DNA of 64,000 nucleotides from Nitrospira_E sp052156535 (GTDB lineage: Bacteria > Nitrospirota > Nitrospiria > Nitrospirales > UBA8639). The position numbers were made by a program, and so were the translations under genes. The stretch's first letter is position 1. Every line of letters starts with the position of its first letter. Shown here one piece after another: positions 16,721-26,647 of this stretch. The stretch covers positions 186,001 to 250,000 of the forward strand of contig NZ_JBQKUP010000041.1 in NCBI RefSeq assembly GCF_052156535.1, given 5' to 3'. The notes below the pieces were generated by a model that ran no database searches, had not been told where the DNA came from, and worked only from the letters and a program-made list of their open reading frames with translations.

Positions 16721-17090
16721 TGATCCTAAAAACGACAGTTGCTCTGATGAAACACCGCCCATGCTTCGACAAGCTCGGCACGAACGGTATTTGAAGTACT
16801 CAGGGGCTGTTGAAAAAAGCCGCCAGCGGCGTTCTCGCCATTTTTCCGTGCTCACGTACTGGAAGTACGCTCTGCGCGCAAAAATGGCTGTGGCCTTGCT
16901 GGACGAACTTTTTTGAACCGCCCCGAGACCTCTAATATGCAACGTGCCTGTGGGGCAATATGCCCTTGGAAATTGGTTTTATTCAACACTCCCACTCACT
17001 CAATTGGGGAAGTGTCCGTTCGCCCTGACCAGCCTGCGGAGCGGGCGTGTCGAAGGGTTGCGCACCGACCAACTGCCGTTTTTAGGATTA
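16721..17090. repeat. inverted-repeat element family 2, copy A (interrupted by family 1 copy 2)
   Basis: Begins TGATCCTAAAAACGACAGTT and ends with CCAACTGCCGTTTTTAGGATTA-like sequence, i.e. about 20 bp terminal inverted repeats. Internal parts CATGCTTCGA...GCACGAACGG and GTCCGTTCGCCC...GTCGAAGGGTT match copy B at 36.7 kb. A possible TATG duplication borders it. At 16,803-16,993 it is split by a family 1 MITE, showing that family 1 moved after family 2 was in place. Confidence 0.65.
16803..16992 (+). repeat. MITE-like element family 1, copy 2, nested in family 2 copy A
   Basis: About 190 bp, GGGCTGTTGAAAAAAGCCGC ... TTCAACACTCCC, same ends as copy 1 but lacking about 45 internal bases (the CTTCGAAAGGCTCAGG part). 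ACTCA occurs immediately before GGGGCTG and immediately after the terminal CCC, a probable 5-bp target duplication. It sits inside the family 2 repeat 16,721-17,090. Confidence 0.7.
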
Positions 17091-17973
17091 TGTGAATGGA
17101 ATAGTAACGGAACAAATCAGAGTGCACGAAACCTATTGCATATGATCATCATTTCGTGATCGGGGATCCGGAATTGTAACCTAAGAAATCCTGTGGAGTG
17201 AAAGGGCGATCCATTTCGAATTCAAGGGGTGGATGCCGGTATTCAGAAAAAGGAGCGAAAGAGGTAACGTTGGAATATCATCCAAGGCGCTATTCATGGA
17301 GCTATTGCTGTTTGATACGGCGTGGTGGACACCGCCCCATTCAGTGACCGATGGTTTTCAGGGATCAGATCGACAAGTGAGTGCGGAAATGAGTTGAAAA
17401 ATTCGACGACGGGGATAGGATGTACACACGAGTATGGAGGAACGCGCCAGAAAAAGGGGGAGGCGGAAAGGGGAAAATGTCACATGCAGCATCAAGTAAT
17501 CCTACTTTCCTCTTGCGCAAGGAAGCCGTGCCCGGGTCTGCGGCTTGCGCACCGCTTTTATCCATCGGTCATCTCAGTGAATTGGCAGGTCTTGCACCAG
17601 TGGTACGTACCATAAGTCATACAGTCTGTCTTACACTGGGCAGTCTGTCATACATGGGAACAACATGTCATGGTTGAGATTCGGGTGAGAATTGTTCGGC
17701 CTTACAGCTTTACGATGGGTATTGAAAATCCATCGTAGGGTTTGTCCGTAAAACGCGCTTGTTGCTTAGCGGGTCTCGAAGGGCGCAAACTTTGTGTGAA
17801 GCAAAAGGTCGGTGAAAGCAACCTCTCCGTGGGTTCTGAAAGAGACGAGTTTATCACTTCTCAAAACCGGGGTATGGTATGTTTCGCTCATTACCTGTCA
17901 ACCACTTCATCTCCCTGGACAGGCGTGTCGGCGGACGGGATTTCGGAGTAGATATGTCAAGGGACACGACGTC
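17091..17973. other. long non-coding stretch upstream of sulP
   Basis: About 880 bases without a convincing gene. Several short ORFs cross it but show no family resemblance, no good ribosome binding site and no protein-like composition. The open frame extending upstream of the chosen sulP start (to 17,812) is treated as leader. Confidence 0.4.
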
Positions 17974-19737
17974 ATGACTGAAGAAACCCGATCCGCCGGC
18001 AATCTCGTGGGCGGAGGTCCGGTCAAAGGATGGCGTGCGGCCTTTCCGCCGGCGCAATGGCTGGCGACATATCAGTCGCAATGGGTGACCCAGGACGCCA
18101 TTGCCGGCGTCACCCTTGCTGCCTACGGTATTCCAGTGTCACTCGCCTATGCGTCCCTCGCCGGATTGCCGCCGCAATACGGCGTGTACTGCTACCTGGT
18201 CGGGGGCCTGTTCTATGCGTTGTTCGGCTCGTCGCGCCAGCTTGCGATCGGGCCCACTTCGGCGATCTCAATGCTTGTCGGGGTCACTGTCGCCGGCATG
18301 GCACAGGGCGACCCCGGACGATGGGCGGACATCGCAGGGCTGACAGCCCTGGTCATGGCTGTCATGTGCGTGTTTGCATGGCTGCTGCGATTGAGTTCTC
18401 TGGTCAACTTCATCAGCGAAACCATCCTGCTCGGTTTCAAAGCCGGCGCAGCGCTTACGATCGCCTTGACTCAGTTGCCCAAGTTGTTCGGGGTCAAAGG
18501 GGGCGGAGAACATTTCTTCGAGCGGCTCGTCGTACTAGGTAGCCAGATTCCCGATGCTAACCTCGCGGTGTTGATTTTCGGTCTTGCTGCGCTTGCCATG
18601 CTATTAGTGGGGGAAAGGCTACTGCCGGGTCAGCCGGTCGCACTGTTCGTCGTGGTGATTTCCATCATTGTCTTATCGGTTACGTCCCTTCGTGATCTTG
18701 GTTTCCATGTCGTCGGCGCGCTGCCGGTGGGGTTGCCGGACTTCCATGCGCCGGCCCTGCGGGTACGGGATGTGGACGGCGTGCTTCCTTTGGCGTTTGC
18801 CTGTCTGTTGCTGGCCTACGTAGAAAGCGTGTCCGCAGCACGAACCCTGGCGCAAGCGAACGGCTACGAAATTAACCCACGCCAGGAATTACTCGGACTC
18901 GGTGCCGCGAATCTGGCTGCGGCATTCTGTCAGGCGTACCCGGTGGCGGGCGGGCTGTCACAATCGTCCGTGAACGACAAGGCCGGGGCGAAAACGCCGC
19001 TCGCGCTGGTGTTCGCATCAGCAACCATCGGCCTGTGCCTGATCTACCTGACGGGATTGTTGAGCAACTTGCCCATCGTCGTGCTTGCGGCCATCGTGCT
19101 CTTTGCCGTCAAGGGGTTGGTTGACATCGGCGAACTGCGTCATGTGTGGCGAGTTAGCCGGTTCGATTTCAGCGTCACGATGGTTGCTTTCGCCGGTGTG
19201 TTAGTGCTGGGTATCCTGAAAGGCGTGATGGTGGCGGTCGTGATCTCGATGTTATTGCTCATCCGACGCGCCGCGCAACCGCATGTGGCCTTCCTCGGCC
19301 GCATCCCCGGCACCCGGAATTACTCCGACATAAGCCGCAACCCGACGAACGAAGCCGTGCCCGGGGTACTGGTGTTTCGTGTGGAGGCGTCGCTGTTGTA
19401 CTTCAATGTTGAGCACGTGCGTGATGCCGTCTGGCAGAACATTCGTTCAACCACCGGCACGCTGAAACTGGTGGTATGCGATCTTTCCACTTCACCCATC
19501 GTCGACCTGGCCGGTGTGCGTATGCTGGCAACCCTGCAGGCGACACTCGAGGAAATGGGGATCCTTCTTCGGCTCGTTTCGCCGCACGCAACGGTGCGCG
19601 ATATCCTGCGCGCCGAAGGATTGGAGGAACGCGTCGGCTACTTCGGTCATGGGGTCACGGTGGCTGATGCCATCGACGAGTTCCAGGAGTATCCAGGAGA
19701 GGGGAGTCAAGCTGCTCAAATTCCACCGGCAACATAG
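17974..19737 (+). CDS. SulP family anion transporter with C-terminal STAS domain
   Basis: 587 aa inner-membrane transporter (SLC26/SulP). The family signature is clear: AGVTLAAYGIPVSLAYASLAG, GLPPQYGVYCYLVGGLFYALFGSSRQLAIGPTSA region near residues 50-105, then about 12-14 membrane segments. A STAS domain (about residues 450-575) contains VVCDLSTSPIVDLAGVRML. SulP proteins carry sulfate, bicarbonate or other anions; the substrate is unknown here. In an autotroph bicarbonate is an attractive option, but no carbonic anhydrase is adjacent. The start at 17,974 is chosen for AAGGGA 10 nt upstream; the open frame reaches 17,812 without family similarity. The gene is visibly GC-richer than its flanks, a mild hint of transfer. 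Confidence 0.93.
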   Translation: MTEETRSAGNLVGGGPVKGWRAAFPPAQWLATYQSQWVTQDAIAGVTLAAYGIPVSLAYASLAGLPPQYGVYCYLVGGLFYALFGSSRQLAIGPTSAISMLVGVTVAGMAQGDPGRWADIAGLTALVMAVMCVFAWLLRLSSLVNFISETILLGFKAGAALTIALTQLPKLFGVKGGGEHFFERLVVLGSQIPDANLAVLIFGLAALAMLLVGERLLPGQPVALFVVVISIIVLSVTSLRDLGFHVVGALPVGLPDFHAPALRVRDVDGVLPLAFACLLLAYVESVSAARTLAQANGYEINPRQELLGLGAANLAAAFCQAYPVAGGLSQSSVNDKAGAKTPLALVFASATIGLCLIYLTGLLSNLPIVVLAAIVLFAVKGLVDIGELRHVWRVSRFDFSVTMVAFAGVLVLGILKGVMVAVVISMLLLIRRAAQPHVAFLGRIPGTRNYSDISRNPTNEAVPGVLVFRVEASLLYFNVEHVRDAVWQNIRSTTGTLKLVVCDLSTSPIVDLAGVRMLATLQATLEEMGILLRLVSPHATVRDILRAEGLEERVGYFGHGVTVADAIDEFQEYPGEGSQAAQIPPAT

Positions 19738-20008
19738 CAACCACCCTCACCCCTGCGTATCCAGCGTCAACTTGGCAGATCCTGCTAATGGGTACCCCTG
19801 CTTTCCATCCTTTAGCGGGTCGACGGGAAATTTTTGACGCCGGACCTCATGCCCACCGGCAGATTTCAGCTTCCTTCGAATTTATCTTTTCCTAAGGAGG
19901 GGAGGGCGGCATCTTTGTGGTTGGCTTTTATCCCGACTCAAACCCAAAATCGAGATTATACGAATAGAAATGATTGCAGGGGGCCTCATGTTATAGAATG
20001 AAAAATAT

Positions 20009-23000
20009 ATGTTTCGACCCTCACGAAAATTTTGGATCAGCCTGGCTCTCATTTTTGGAGCCTGTGTCGTTCTCGCCTATGTGTTATTCCCGTTTATCAA
20101 AACCGAACTATATCGCGATACTCTTGAACGGGGGTTTTCGGCGGCCCTGGGAAGAAAGGTTTCCCTGGAAGGACCTCTCTCTCTGACTTTTTCCTTGCAT
20201 CCGCGGTTAATTCTGGAACATGTTTCTGTGTCTAATCCTCCCTGGGCTTCTCAACCACATTTTTTCCGGGCCGACCGGCTTGAGATCGGACTATCCTTGG
20301 GACCGCTTCTCCAACGTCGCTTGGAGGCGGAAAAGATTGCTCTTGAGGGCGCTGAACTTTTTTTAGAAGAAGGATCGGAAGGTCTCGACAACTGGACCTT
20401 CCGAAAGGACAGCCAGCCTGGAATCGTGTCCCGGTCCGTGCCATCGGTCTTCATGACTGTTTCCGAAAGAGGGGAGATCTTTATCGAACGCTCCCGAGTC
20501 AGGTACCGGTCATATCCGGCTGGGAAAACGACAGATGTGTCCATTCATCGGGGAGTGGTCAATGCCCCAGATGACCAGCACAGAAAATTTTCAGTTGAAG
20601 GTACCTACCAGGATAGCCCTGTCAACATTGAGTTGATTGGCGGGCGTATTATGGATCTCTTCACCCTGACCGAAGCCTGGCCGGTCGATGGCGTGCTGGT
20701 TACAACGGGCGCATCCGCATCTATCAAAGGAAGCGTTGGGGGGGCGAACTCCGATCAGATGTTTGATCTCCAGGTCCAGATTGACGGGGATCGTTTGAGT
20801 GCGCTGAATGCTCTTCTAAAGGTTGGCCTTCCCGATTCCGCCCCGTTCATGATCGAAGCCAATGTCGTGAAGATTCCGGATGTCATCAACTTGAATAATA
20901 TCCGGGGAACGTTGGGTTCCTCGGATCTTGGCGGGCAATTGCGGATACAGACCGGAGGAGGACGTCAAAAGATGACCGGTCGATTGACTTCTCACTCCTT
21001 ACAGATTCATGACTTGATGTCTCTATCACATACCAACGGATCTCAAAAGGCGGCTTCTCTGGAACAACCGGAGTCCAAATCTTCTGCCTCGATGCCTTTG
21101 GATGTTGATCTGGATGTGACCATCGCAAACCTGTTGCTGGGTGAGACGGACATTGGTTCGTTATCTCTTACGGCCGGCATGCAGGAAGATCAGATTTTCC
21201 TCGATCCAATTCAGATGAAAAGTTTTGGAGGAACGTTGCAAGCCAATTTAGATGTTGATCTGAAAAATTCGGCACCACGGACCAGGTTGAAAGCCCGGTT
21301 CAACTCTTTTAATTTTGGGCAGGCGCTGGAGGCGTTCGGGGTGACAAAAGGTATTGCCGGACAGATCAATCTGGACGTGTTGGCCTTTGGGCACGGGACC
21401 ACTCTTCAGGAATTTCTTCCGTCGTTGAACGTCGATATTCGGACGGATCGCACCACAATCGCTCGTTCCGATTCAATTCCAGAAAATCGACTGCCCGTTG
21501 CCTTTCCCCAGCTATCGCTGAGGATTTCAAAAGGCGGCCCCATAGAGATTCGGGGCAAAGGAACTTTTCAGGATAAGACCTATGGAGTCCGACTCATGAC
21601 CGGCTCTCTCATTGAAATGATCGGACCGAGGAAACCCTGGCCCATTTCCCTCACCGCTCAGAGGGGTGACGCGGTGCTGACTGCAACGGGGACCTTGAAT
21701 CCTGATCGTCCGGAAATGAGCGGCACGTTAGGGGTATCGCTCAAAGGCAAGAATCTGAGTGAGCTTCATACCGATCTGCCGGCAGTTGGTCCGTACCATT
21801 TCAAAGCCCTGGTGACCAAAGAAGGACCTCGTTACCGCATGAATGATTTTCAAAGCCGATTCGGGACCAGCGATCTTTCAGGAACCCTGGAGGTGGCGAC
21901 AGAAAAACATCCCCCTCAATTCACGGGGACATTGAACGCAGAACATGTCAATTTCAGAGAACTGTCCACTCCAGGTGATACCTCTATCCCTACGGAAGCC
22001 TTTAGCGCCGCCAATGGGAATTTGAAGTTGATAATTTATCAAGCCAATATTGGAGAATTTCAGTTGTCAGATCTGATTGTGGATGCCAAGCTTCATGCCG
22101 GCCTTCTCACCGTCAAGGATGTGCAAGGCACTCTTTTTAATCAGCAATCATCTTACGGAAACTTTCAGGGTAGGCTCGATCTGGATACCACCAAACCGAT
22201 TCCTTCTGTTTCCGGGCAAATGACCTTGAGCGATATCAGATATGAGTATGTCTTTTCTGATGTACAGTTTGTAAATCCAAAAGATTATGTCATAAATCTG
22301 CATGCTAAATTTTCAAGTGTTGGCGCAACCGTTGACACTCTCCTGGCTCAACCTACCGTTACCCTCACAGGACACAATCTTCAGGTACGTCTCGATGGAG
22401 GAAAGAACCGTGGAGAGCCTTTGGACCTGCGTTCCAACCTCTTGGTCGAAAGCGTAACAGGCGGCCCTTTGGGCTTGTATGCCGAGGGGCGGCTTGAAAA
22501 TACTCCTTTTCGCCTTCGTTTTTCGGGAGGCCGGGTGAGTGACCTCTTGGACAACAAGGGATTTTGGCCGGTAAACATCCGGGCAGATGTGCCACGTGCC
22601 ATGGCTGAGCTGAGCGGCTATGTGGCTCTTCCTCATCCAGGCGAGAAATTTTCGTTCCAGATCCATGTAAAAGGAGACAATTTGAGAGATCTGGACTTCA
22701 TGGCGACATCTGATTTGCCTGATGCAGGTCCGCTGGAAATAGCCGGCCTCGTGACGAAATCTTCCGTGGGATACCACGTCACTAATTTTGAAGGATCTCT
22801 AGCTGGAAGTGATATGAGTGGCGATGTAACGGTCCTAACGGAAGGTATTCGCCCACGAGTGCATGGGAAACTTACCGCAGAGAATCTTGTCCTGGGTTCT
22901 GTAAAACAACCTTTAGATGATTCCTCAGCAAAACAAAAGCGATCGACGCTGAAATCCATTGGTGACTCGGTGAAGGGCATTGGATCATCGGCTGTGAATA

Positions 23001-24037
23001 TCGTACGCGATACCATAGGCATGCGGAGAAAATCTGAGGCTCTACCACCCAAATCGATTCCGGATTGGATTTTTCCGGTTGAGGACCTCAGGGCCATTGA
23101 TCTCAGGCTTGATGTCGGGGTCAAACATGTTCGAAAGGAGGAAGAAGATCTGGGGCATGCTTCATTTCATATCGCCCTTGAAGAAGGCTTGCTCACACTA
23201 CATCCCCTGACCGGAAATCTTTGGGGAGGAGACTTTGAAGGGAAATTTGTCCTCGACGGTACCAAATACGTTCCGACTCTTGATGTGGAATTGCACATCC
23301 ATGGCCTGAATTATGGGCGCGTCGCCAGATATTTCGGTGGCGCCGATCTGGTGAATGGGAAATCCCAATCCATCCTACTAGCCCTGTCGGGTCGAGGAGA
23401 TACGTTACATGAAGTGTTGGGTCAAGCCAGTGGACGATTTGAACTGGTTGATGGTCCACTTGAATTGGCCACAAAATATATCGATTTGTGGGCGGCTGAT
23501 TTGATCACGACGGCGTTAACCACCGCCTGGAAAAGTGAATCGGTCACCAAATTGAATTGTACGGTCGGGTATTTTGATATTGAAGAGGGAGTGGTGAAAA
23601 GTGATGATATCCTCATCGATTCCCATCGGCTGACTATCGCCGGCATAGGAAAATTGAATTTGGCCGACGAAACGGTGGACATAGTCCTGACTCCCAGGCC
23701 CAAAGACCCCAGTTTATTCAGTTTGGCTCACACGGTCCGCATCACCGGTCCGCTTTCGAATCCGGATGTGTCAAGCGACAAACTCCGGATTGCGGAAAGC
23801 GGAGGTTGGGGGTTGCTGGGTCTGGTCACTCCAATGGGATGGGTCATTGCGATTCCACAGATAGCGGGAACCACGGTGGGTACGATGAATCAAAATCCCT
23901 GTGTTGAGGCACTAAAGGGTCGACAGCAAACCGCTCAGGCTCTTGATGAGATTAAAGGCGGCTTATGGGGAAAGATTAAAAGGGCTTTTAGTAATCTTGG
24001 CGGGGCATCCGAATCGTCTTCGAATACTAAGGAGTGA
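20009..24037 (+). CDS. large AsmA family protein
   Basis: 1342 aa envelope protein. A single N-terminal transmembrane helix (about residues 8-30) anchors a very long periplasmic beta-rich region. The AsmA-type opening FSAALGRKVSLEGPLSL (about 42-58) with GPLLQRRLEAEKIALEGAEL is typical. Repeated GTFQD/GTLEVATEK/SDLSGTL units form the extended beta-groove, and the C-terminal AsmA domain (about 1130-1285) includes ASGRFELVDGPLELATKYID. AsmA, TamB and YhdP proteins are thought to bridge inner and outer membrane and move phospholipid. A decayed copy of its first 190 bases lies at 13.5 kb. ATG 20,009 has no strong ribosome binding site. Confidence 0.88.
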   Translation: MFRPSRKFWISLALIFGACVVLAYVLFPFIKTELYRDTLERGFSAALGRKVSLEGPLSLTFSLHPRLILEHVSVSNPPWASQPHFFRADRLEIGLSLGPLLQRRLEAEKIALEGAELFLEEGSEGLDNWTFRKDSQPGIVSRSVPSVFMTVSERGEIFIERSRVRYRSYPAGKTTDVSIHRGVVNAPDDQHRKFSVEGTYQDSPVNIELIGGRIMDLFTLTEAWPVDGVLVTTGASASIKGSVGGANSDQMFDLQVQIDGDRLSALNALLKVGLPDSAPFMIEANVVKIPDVINLNNIRGTLGSSDLGGQLRIQTGGGRQKMTGRLTSHSLQIHDLMSLSHTNGSQKAASLEQPESKSSASMPLDVDLDVTIANLLLGETDIGSLSLTAGMQEDQIFLDPIQMKSFGGTLQANLDVDLKNSAPRTRLKARFNSFNFGQALEAFGVTKGIAGQINLDVLAFGHGTTLQEFLPSLNVDIRTDRTTIARSDSIPENRLPVAFPQLSLRISKGGPIEIRGKGTFQDKTYGVRLMTGSLIEMIGPRKPWPISLTAQRGDAVLTATGTLNPDRPEMSGTLGVSLKGKNLSELHTDLPAVGPYHFKALVTKEGPRYRMNDFQSRFGTSDLSGTLEVATEKHPPQFTGTLNAEHVNFRELSTPGDTSIPTEAFSAANGNLKLIIYQANIGEFQLSDLIVDAKLHAGLLTVKDVQGTLFNQQSSYGNFQGRLDLDTTKPIPSVSGQMTLSDIRYEYVFSDVQFVNPKDYVINLHAKFSSVGATVDTLLAQPTVTLTGHNLQVRLDGGKNRGEPLDLRSNLLVESVTGGPLGLYAEGRLENTPFRLRFSGGRVSDLLDNKGFWPVNIRADVPRAMAELSGYVALPHPGEKFSFQIHVKGDNLRDLDFMATSDLPDAGPLEIAGLVTKSSVGYHVTNFEGSLAGSDMSGDVTVLTEGIRPRVHGKLTAENLVLGSVKQPLDDSSAKQKRSTLKSIGDSVKGIGSSAVNIVRDTIGMRRKSEALPPKSIPDWIFPVEDLRAIDLRLDVGVKHVRKEEEDLGHASFHIALEEGLLTLHPLTGNLWGGDFEGKFVLDGTKYVPTLDVELHIHGLNYGRVARYFGGADLVNGKSQSILLALSGRGDTLHEVLGQASGRFELVDGPLELATKYIDLWAADLITTALTTAWKSESVTKLNCTVGYFDIEEGVVKSDDILIDSHRLTIAGIGKLNLADETVDIVLTPRPKDPSLFSLAHTVRITGPLSNPDVSSDKLRIAESGGWGLLGLVTPMGWVIAIPQIAGTTVGTMNQNPCVEALKGRQQTAQALDEIKGGLWGKIKRAFSNLGGASESSSNTKE

Positions 24038-24182
24038 AGGGAGTTTCTCGGTGAACAGGGGCAACCGTTTATGGTTCCTATGCTATGATTTTCTCCAAAG
24101 GCCGAAGCAGCCTACCGACCGGCCTTGAACGAATCGGTTTGCATTCTTGTTTCTTTGCTCTTCACTAAAACGAACGTGGAAG

Positions 24183-24425
24183 CCCCGCTCTTTGAGCGGG
24201 GAGGAAACGTTCAGTCGGCCGGAGGCCGACCCAGGTGGTGATAGTATGGGCGCATTCCGGTTAAACGAACCAGCCATGCGGTTTATGGCACGCACACCAC
24301 CTGGTCCAGGCTCCAAAATATCGAAGGCGGATTGTTCGAGAGAATATCCGCCAACATCTTGTGCAGGTGTTTCGCCAGATGATGTTGTTTTAAGGGTTTT
24401 GGAATGCCCCGCCCTTTGGGCGGGG
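24183..24425 (-). mobile_element. paired GC-rich hairpins, possible IS200/IS605-type non-autonomous remnant
   Basis: Two near-identical hairpins, CCCCGCTC-TTT-GAGCGGGG (24,183-24,201) and CCCCGCCC-TTT-GGGCGGGG (24,407-24,425), are 205 bp apart with a third palindrome GTCGGCCGGAGGCCGAC next to the first. Such CCCCGC-TTT-GCGGGG hairpins are common at ends of IS200/IS605 elements and in tnpB-associated RNAs. No tnpA or tnpB ORF remains between them. The right hairpin lies 4 nt past the ubiB stop and could also act in ubiB mRNA 3' end formation, although no T-run follows. Confidence 0.35.
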
Positions 24426-24429
24426 AATT

Positions 24430-26118
24430 TCACTCCTTTAGACTTTTTTTCCAGGTTTGGTCCCGCATCATGGCAAGGAGGATAAAGACCCCACCGATGA
24501 TGGCTCCAACCCCAAAAATTTGGTAGATATTGATTCCCGCGATAATCGGGCCTTTAGAAAGAGCCATCACAATCGAGGTTCCGATGACCAGGGCTGCGGT
24601 AATGGCAGCCACGGCCAGTCGGCTGACAGCTCGTATGAGCACGTGTTTGAGTTCATCAAGTTGAGTCAGCTCTATGCAAAATTTCACGTTGCCGGTTTTA
24701 GCCGTATAGATTGCACGGCGTATCTCCTTGGGCAGGTCCGCGAACAACTCTAGATATTGTATGAGAACTTTGAGCCCGCGTTTTCCGAGGGCTTTGGGAG
24801 ACAACTGGTTGAGCACGGCCTCCTGAAGGGTGGGCTGAATCGCGACCATCATGTCAAAGCCGGGGTCAAGCTTCTTAAAAGCTCCTTCTAGTGACACAAA
24901 AACCTTGAGCAGCATGGCCTGATCCGGTGGCATCGTGAGATTGTTGTTCCGGACAAGGGCCAACAGGTCTCCTACCATAACGGAAAGATCCATGTGCTCC
25001 ATCGACCTTCCGGAATACTTGCCCAGAAATTCATCAACGGCCACCATAAGTTCCCCTGGGTCTTCTCCTTCCCGGTCAGACCATTGCAACAGGATGGTGC
25101 AGAGGCCCTCGGCATCATTTTGTAACAGGGACTGGAGCAGTTTCATGATTTGCTGCCGTCTAATCTCAGAGACGCGTCCAATCATGCCAAAATCGATGAA
25201 GGCAATACGTTCCCCCGGTAAAATGAAAAAATTTCCGGGGTGGGGATCTGCGTGGAATATCCCGTCAACCATAATCATTTTGAGTACCGCATTGGCTCCA
25301 GTCATGGCAATGCGCTTCCGATCCATGCCCGCTTCATCAATGGCTTGAATATTCACGCCGGGAATTCCCGCTACAAATTCCTGGATATTTATGCGTTCCT
25401 TGGTCCATTCCCAGTAAATTTTGGGAATCACGATTTGTTCATGACCTTCGAAGTTGGCCGCAATTTGCTCGGCATTTTGCCCTTCCGTCGTGAAGTTGAG
25501 TTCATTCTGTAACGATTTCACGAATTGCTGGACCACTTTTTGGGGATGATAGGAGGCTAACTCAGGAACGTTTCTTTCAGCCAATGACGCCAAATATGTT
25601 AACAGCCGCATATCGGATTCAATCTGCGCCCGAATTCCGGGGCGTTGGATTTTGAGTATAACTTTGGTCCCGTCTTTTAGGGTGGCCCGGTGAACCTGGG
25701 CCATAGAAGCGGCAGCCAGGGGCTTGGTATCGACGTCTTGGAAAATATCTTCAAGAGGGCCTCCCAAATCTTCTTCGATCTGAGGGCGAAGCTCTTCAAA
25801 ATCCAGTTGTGGTGCCTGTGATTGGAGTTTTTCGAATTCACTGATCCACTCAGGTCCGAACAGGTCGGGGCGAGTGGCGAGGATTTGACCGAGTTTGACA
25901 AAGGTTGGTCCGAGTAATTCAAAGAGTTTCCGTATACGCTCAGGACGTTCGAGGTGGGCAATGTCTTCTGCGTATTTCCACCTCATAATCTTGCCTGTCT
26001 GTTCAGCTGCGGCTTCAAGCCCCATTTTTTTGAAAAAATCGCCGAATCCCGCGATACTGAATGCTCTGATGATTTCGTGCAACCGACCCAGGTCGGCAAT
26101 TTTTGATTGGAGTCCCAA
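24430..26118 (-). CDS. ABC1/AarF/UbiB family atypical kinase
   Basis: 562 aa protein of the UbiB/AarF/ADCK group, which supports quinone synthesis or lipid homeostasis through an atypical kinase/ATPase. Motifs seen: PTFVKLGQILATRPDLFG (KxGQ, about 70-87), the Ala-rich ATP loop AAASMAQVHRATLKDG, the catalytic HADPHPGNFFI and DFGMIG. Two C-terminal transmembrane helices (about 500-555) tether it. Start is TTG 26,118, chosen because AGGAGGG lies 9 nt upstream; there is no ATG as well placed. In a Nitrospira-like organism the relevant quinone would be menaquinone, so the substrate pathway is open. Confidence 0.9.
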   Translation of the reverse strand: MGLQSKIADLGRLHEIIRAFSIAGFGDFFKKMGLEAAAEQTGKIMRWKYAEDIAHLERPERIRKLFELLGPTFVKLGQILATRPDLFGPEWISEFEKLQSQAPQLDFEELRPQIEEDLGGPLEDIFQDVDTKPLAAASMAQVHRATLKDGTKVILKIQRPGIRAQIESDMRLLTYLASLAERNVPELASYHPQKVVQQFVKSLQNELNFTTEGQNAEQIAANFEGHEQIVIPKIYWEWTKERINIQEFVAGIPGVNIQAIDEAGMDRKRIAMTGANAVLKMIMVDGIFHADPHPGNFFILPGERIAFIDFGMIGRVSEIRRQQIMKLLQSLLQNDAEGLCTILLQWSDREGEDPGELMVAVDEFLGKYSGRSMEHMDLSVMVGDLLALVRNNNLTMPPDQAMLLKVFVSLEGAFKKLDPGFDMMVAIQPTLQEAVLNQLSPKALGKRGLKVLIQYLELFADLPKEIRRAIYTAKTGNVKFCIELTQLDELKHVLIRAVSRLAVAAITAALVIGTSIVMALSKGPIIAGINIYQIFGVGAIIGGVFILLAMMRDQTWKKSLKE

Positions 26119-26647
26119 TGTCTAGCCCTCCTGTGATTTCCGTATTTTGGTGGTCGTGCTACGCTTTTTTACATGGTTTTCCATAAACCCAAATGAGATC
26201 CCTGCAAAGTGCTCAGGGTTAAATACTGCGTTGAGTACTTGATGAAAGTCAGTCTCGGTGCTGTCCATTTTAGTGTATACCTGGACTCTTATATTAAATT
26301 TAGTTGTAATATAATGCGTTGAGAAGGGAAAAAGAAATGTACATTACGGGTGTTTTATGCTGCCAACCCTATGCCTTATTTATCAATTTTCAAAAGACAA
26401 GCCTTCTCTGAGGCATTGTGAGGATTTTTTTTCGTAGCGTGTCTCGGGGTTGGCCTTTTTGGCTCCATGTTCATCGTGGAGGGAAGGAATCTTCCTCTTG
26501 ATAGCTTTTGAATATTACCCTAAAGCAAGAGATGCTGACCCAAGGGTGTCGGGTTGTCGCCCGGCTATCTTTCCCTACATACTCATGCTCCAAAACCCGC
26601 TATAATTTTATCCACAGTAAATTTTTATCATGGGAGGTGAAATAACT
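26119..26647. other. divergent intergenic region
   Basis: About 530 AT-rich bases between the divergent ubiB-like and secreted-protein genes. It must hold both promoters. I see no ORF, repeat or RNA gene in it. Confidence 0.4.

Noticed and set aside
17812..17973. 54-codon N-terminal extension of SulP
   Set aside because: No SulP similarity and no ribosome binding site; AAGGGA precedes ATG 17,974.
18030..18542. 170-aa ORF in another frame of sulP
   Set aside because: Rich in Arg/His/Cys as expected for an off-frame reading of a GC-rich gene.
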